In this document: piece by piece, positions 61,564 to 64,000 of the stretch
Layout of the letters: every line of letters starts with the position of its first letter
Numbering within the stretch: the first letter of the stretch is position 1
Origin: BM506 sp031581485
Lineage (GTDB): Bacteria > Desulfobacterota > Desulfobulbia > Desulfobulbales > SURF-16
Reading direction: 5' to 3'
Assembly (NCBI GenBank): GCA_031581485.1
Contig: JAVLBA010000002.1
Location: 1 to 64,000 of the forward strand
DNA length: 64,000 bases
Notes under the pieces: model-generated
Database searches by the model: none
Seen by the model: only the letters and a program-made list of their open reading frames with translations
Told to the model about the DNA's origin: nothing
Position numbers and translations under genes: made by a program

Positions 61564-62607
61564 TTATTTATCCCCGGCCAGAAGTTCACTCAGTTCACTG
61601 ACGGCCATGGCATAACGATTGGAGTGATTCCAGGCGGTAATGGCCTGGAAGTTTGGATACCCGGCCACAAAGCGCATGCCGCCCTGCTCATCAAGTTCCA
61701 GCCCCACCACAGAGAGCTCCTTGTCGCCTGGCACCGCCGGCACGTGCCGTCCCTGGACCGCCTCAATCCGGGACCTGCTGACCCGGCCCTTGCGGCCCTT
61801 GGCATAGGCATCTTGCAGATCCTGGGCCTGCAGGGCAGGACCGATTTCAGCATAGAGGGGGGCATCTTGGATCCAGCCGAACTGCTTGAGATAATTGGCG
61901 ATGGAGCCCAGGATATCAGGGACATTGTTCCAGACATCCCGCCGACCGTCCTTATCAAAGTCCACGGCATAGGCGCGAAAACTAGACGGAATGAACTGGG
62001 TCTGACCAAAGGCGCCGCCATAGGAGCCGGAGACGGATTTGGGATCGACCTTGTTCTCCCGGCAGAGCAGAAGAAAATGAATGAGCTGCTTACGATAAAA
62101 GGCAGCGCGGCGCGGGTAGGCATCAAACATGGTGTTTAAGGTCTGAAGCATGTCAAAGCCGCCTGTGTGGCTGCCAAAACGACTCTCAATGGCCCAAATG
62201 GCCACCACTACCTCACGATCAACCCCTATCTCCTTTTCCACCCGGTCCAGGATATCCCGGTTCTCCTCGAGTTTCTCCCTGCCCTCCTTGACCACCGCCT
62301 GGGTGATAAAACGTGGATAATACTCAAAATAAGGCTTGGCCTCCCACTGGGAGTCCATGAGGACCAGCACCCTTTTCTTGATGGTCAGGCCATTGAAGAC
62401 AGTGTCCAATTCCTCCTGGCTGAAATGATGCTCGACGCGCAGCTCAGCAAAGAGCTCCTGATAGCGTTTACTGGTCAGATCAATGGGCTGCCCGTCCGTG
62501 ACCAGATCAGCGGCCTTGGGTTTTTCAGGGCCGGCCTGGAGGGAGGCAGGAAGCAGGCAAAAGAGGGTAACCAGGAGGAAGGGGAGGCAATTTTTTCTCA
62601 GTTCCAT
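61564..62607 (-). CDS. mltB: Lytic murein transglycosylase B
   Basis: Cuts peptidoglycan to 1,6-anhydromuropeptides. 347 residues. Signal peptide to about AGPEK, no lipobox Cys, so periplasmic or soluble. Catalytic Glu141 in VAIWAIESRFG, then GSYGGAFGQTQFIPSSF and DGRRDVWNNVPDILGSIANYL, all MltB signatures. The start ATG 62607 is chosen for a tidy signal peptide; GTG 62619 is in frame. Confidence 0.92.
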   Translation of the reverse strand: MELRKNCLPFLLVTLFCLLPASLQAGPEKPKAADLVTDGQPIDLTSKRYQELFAELRVEHHFSQEELDTVFNGLTIKKRVLVLMDSQWEAKPYFEYYPRFITQAVVKEGREKLEENRDILDRVEKEIGVDREVVVAIWAIESRFGSHTGGFDMLQTLNTMFDAYPRRAAFYRKQLIHFLLLCRENKVDPKSVSGSYGGAFGQTQFIPSSFRAYAVDFDKDGRRDVWNNVPDILGSIANYLKQFGWIQDAPLYAEIGPALQAQDLQDAYAKGRKGRVSRSRIEAVQGRHVPAVPGDKELSVVGLELDEQGGMRFVAGYPNFQAITAWNHSNRYAMAVSELSELLAGDK

Positions 62608-62812
62608 GGGCAGGCTCACATTCTTGATAAAGGGGGAGGGGCGGGAACCACTGTGTGGCCAAGATATTTTTCAGACTTTATTCTTGTTGAGACAACCATA
62701 GAGTGCAAAAGGTTACAAAGTTTTTTTCTCCTCAATGAGGATGACTGGCATGCCCTGACAGTCATGACCATCATTGCTGCCGCTCAAAAAAAGGCCGCAG
62801 AAATGGGTCCAT

Positions 62813-63778
62813 TCAGCCCTTGAAGGCGGCAAAAAAAGCAGCCATAAACTCCTCAACCCTGTCGACCGGCAGTTGATTAATGCCGGCCGCAGCGGCGCGG
62901 CCACCGCCTGAGGGAAAGGCTCGACAGAGATCCACCGCCCCTTTTTTGCGGGCCAGAGGGGCCCGGACACTGACCACATAGCCGCCCATACCGTCTGCCA
63001 CCAGCAGGGCATGGGCCCTTGTCGGCTCTTCCCGGGCCCGCTCATTACTCAACACCCCGGCCGTGCGCCGGGCCCAGGCCTGGCCGGGAAAGATATAGAT
63101 CCGCCCCTGTTCCTGCTGGGCCTCAGGAAGCACGGCTCGGGCCCGGGCCATATCATCATGAAAGCCCTGGCGCAGGGTGGCAAGGGTATTGCTCTCGGCA
63201 TAAAAGCGAAGGGGGTCCTGGTAGGGGCGCACGGCCTGAAAGAGCTCCACCGGGTCAAAATGTAGATCCGCTACCTCTTTGCCATAGCCGTTATAGTTGA
63301 ACAACTCGCCAAGTTCACAAAGAGCCGCCATCTCCCGGGCCGAGAAACCGGCCTGCCGGCCCAGACGGGCCGCCGGCTGGTGCAGGTTATCCCCGAAGGC
63401 AGCAACCACCGCCCAGCCGGGAAATCGCCCGGCCTGCAGCCGGTTGACAATGAGGCCTGTACAGATCTCCGGATCCTCATCAAGGTGACAGGTAAGACCG
63501 CTGTGGCCGGGAATCTCACCGGCGTGGTGATGATCTACATAGAAAACCTGGCAGCCGGCAGCAAGCAGGAGGCGCAGGGGCTCCTTATTGGTGGCCATGG
63601 AGACATCAAGCACCGTCAGACGGGCGCCGGCGTGGTCAGGCCGGGCCACCACCCGGTCCAGAAGCCGGATATCCCTCTTCACCCCGGAGAGCAGCAGAGC
63701 GGCCCGGGGCTCGGCCAGGCGCAGCTGCTGCAGGGCAGCGATACCATCGGCATCGCCATTGAAAATATCTATATCCAT
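62813..63778 (-). CDS. DHH-family phosphoesterase
   Basis: A 321-residue DHH/DHHA1 protein. NGDADGIAAL at 7-16, LDVSMATN, VDHHHAGE at 81-88, and the late GGGRAAAAGIN. It lacks the CBS or nuclease extras; substrate unknown (oligoribonucleotides or cyclic dinucleotides in relatives). Just downstream of lptD on the same strand, with a purine-rich ribosome site. Confidence 0.85.
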   Translation of the reverse strand: MDIDIFNGDADGIAALQQLRLAEPRAALLLSGVKRDIRLLDRVVARPDHAGARLTVLDVSMATNKEPLRLLLAAGCQVFYVDHHHAGEIPGHSGLTCHLDEDPEICTGLIVNRLQAGRFPGWAVVAAFGDNLHQPAARLGRQAGFSAREMAALCELGELFNYNGYGKEVADLHFDPVELFQAVRPYQDPLRFYAESNTLATLRQGFHDDMARARAVLPEAQQEQGRIYIFPGQAWARRTAGVLSNERAREEPTRAHALLVADGMGGYVVSVRAPLARKKGAVDLCRAFPSGGGRAAAAGINQLPVDRVEEFMAAFFAAFKG

Positions 63779-63799
63779 TGCTTTGTGTCCTCTCCCCCC

Positions 63800-64000
63800 T
63801 TAGTTTTCATGACTGAGGGCGTCCGTGCTGGTGGCAAACTCGATATCCCCGCCCAGATTATCCTCATAGCCAAAGCCCACACCCTGGCCCAGGGCAACCA
63901 GAGTGAAGAGCACGGCAACTCTTTTGTCATCACTGCTTTCTGAAAACTTGACCTGCATGCCCCAGCACCCGGGCTGATAGAGAAGAGAGAACGACTGACT
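63800..64000 (-). CDS. lptD: C-terminal end of LPS-assembly protein LptD (partial)
   Basis: Only the last 66 codons are in the window. The reading frame ends LSHEN. SLLYQPGCWGMQVKF followed by an acidic turn and VAVLFTLVALG is the C-terminal beta-strand region of LptD, which inserts LPS in the outer membrane. The gene runs off the right edge. The DHH gene follows 21 bases later. Confidence 0.7.
   Translation of the reverse strand, partial: SQSFSLLYQPGCWGMQVKFSESSDDKRVAVLFTLVALGQGVGFGYEDNLGGDIEFATSTDALSHEN

Noticed and set aside
59993..61615. A 540-residue plus-strand frame
   Set aside because: Opposite the histidine kinase; no recognisable domain and odd composition.

Overview
The window reads as ordinary chromosomal DNA of a flagellated, Gram-negative, GC-rich bacterium. 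The best fit is a sulfate-reducing or sulfur-cycling deltaproteobacterium (Desulfobacterota, Desulfobulbales-like). The reasons are: a polar-type flagellar cluster with FlhF and FlhG, two good -24/-12 (sigma54) promoter matches and an NtrC-type regulator, a small siroheme sulfite reductase of the type known from Desulfovibrio, a type I-alpha glutamine synthetase, a DUF362 protein, a fused IspDF and the C-terminus of LptD. Taxonomy is inferred from gene content only. Almost all the DNA is coding; I see no prophage, IS element, CRISPR array or rRNA operon.

Layout. 0-2.7 kb (minus): five small secreted or lipid-anchored proteins, at least two with the FlgO domain. 3-10 kb (plus): rpoZ, dnaJ-moaC, dksA, a GalT-type nucleotidyltransferase, a receiver-only regulator, a FolE2-family protein lacking the catalytic motif, and glyS. 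10-13.8 kb (minus): an EAL-like/HDOD protein, Maf, a FabL-type enoyl-ACP reductase and a DUF362 protein. 14.5-26.7 kb (plus): a flagellar export and regulation cluster, fliL-M-N-O-P-Q-R, flhB, flhA, flhF, flhG, fliA, cheY and a membrane protein of unknown function. 26.9-31 kb: glnD behind a textbook sigma54 promoter, then glnA. 31-36.4 kb: an RNase H-fold protein, a Smr-domain protein, a PilZ protein, an AIM24-type protein, a beta-barrel and pgi.

36.4-41.4 kb holds a small lipoprotein, the shikimate genes aroD-aroE-aroA (minus), thpR (plus) and fused ispDF (minus). 41.5-45.8 kb holds RNase P RNA, a zinc-ribbon coiled-coil protein, a Nif3-type protein, a CAU tRNA that is probably tRNA-Ile2, and a small sulfite reductase divergent from cysK. 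46-50.2 kb is lower glycolysis (gap, pgk, tpiA), then secG and tRNA-Leu(GAG). 50.4-58.6 kb is signalling and envelope: a hybrid histidine kinase, a membrane protein plus lipoprotein pair of unknown function, a pseudouridine synthase split into two genes, and a receiver-CheC-diguanylate cyclase operon. 58.6-64 kb (minus) is an NtrC-type two-component pair, MltB, a DHH phosphoesterase and the end of lptD.

The parts most worth a second look are two strongly structured non-coding stretches flanking gap, the sigma54 promoter of glnD, the FolE2-family protein without its catalytic cysteine motif, the split pseudouridine synthase, the receiver/CheC/GGDEF operon, the unknown membrane protein/lipoprotein pair and the FlgO-type lipoprotein cluster. 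I found no single system that I can confidently call new.
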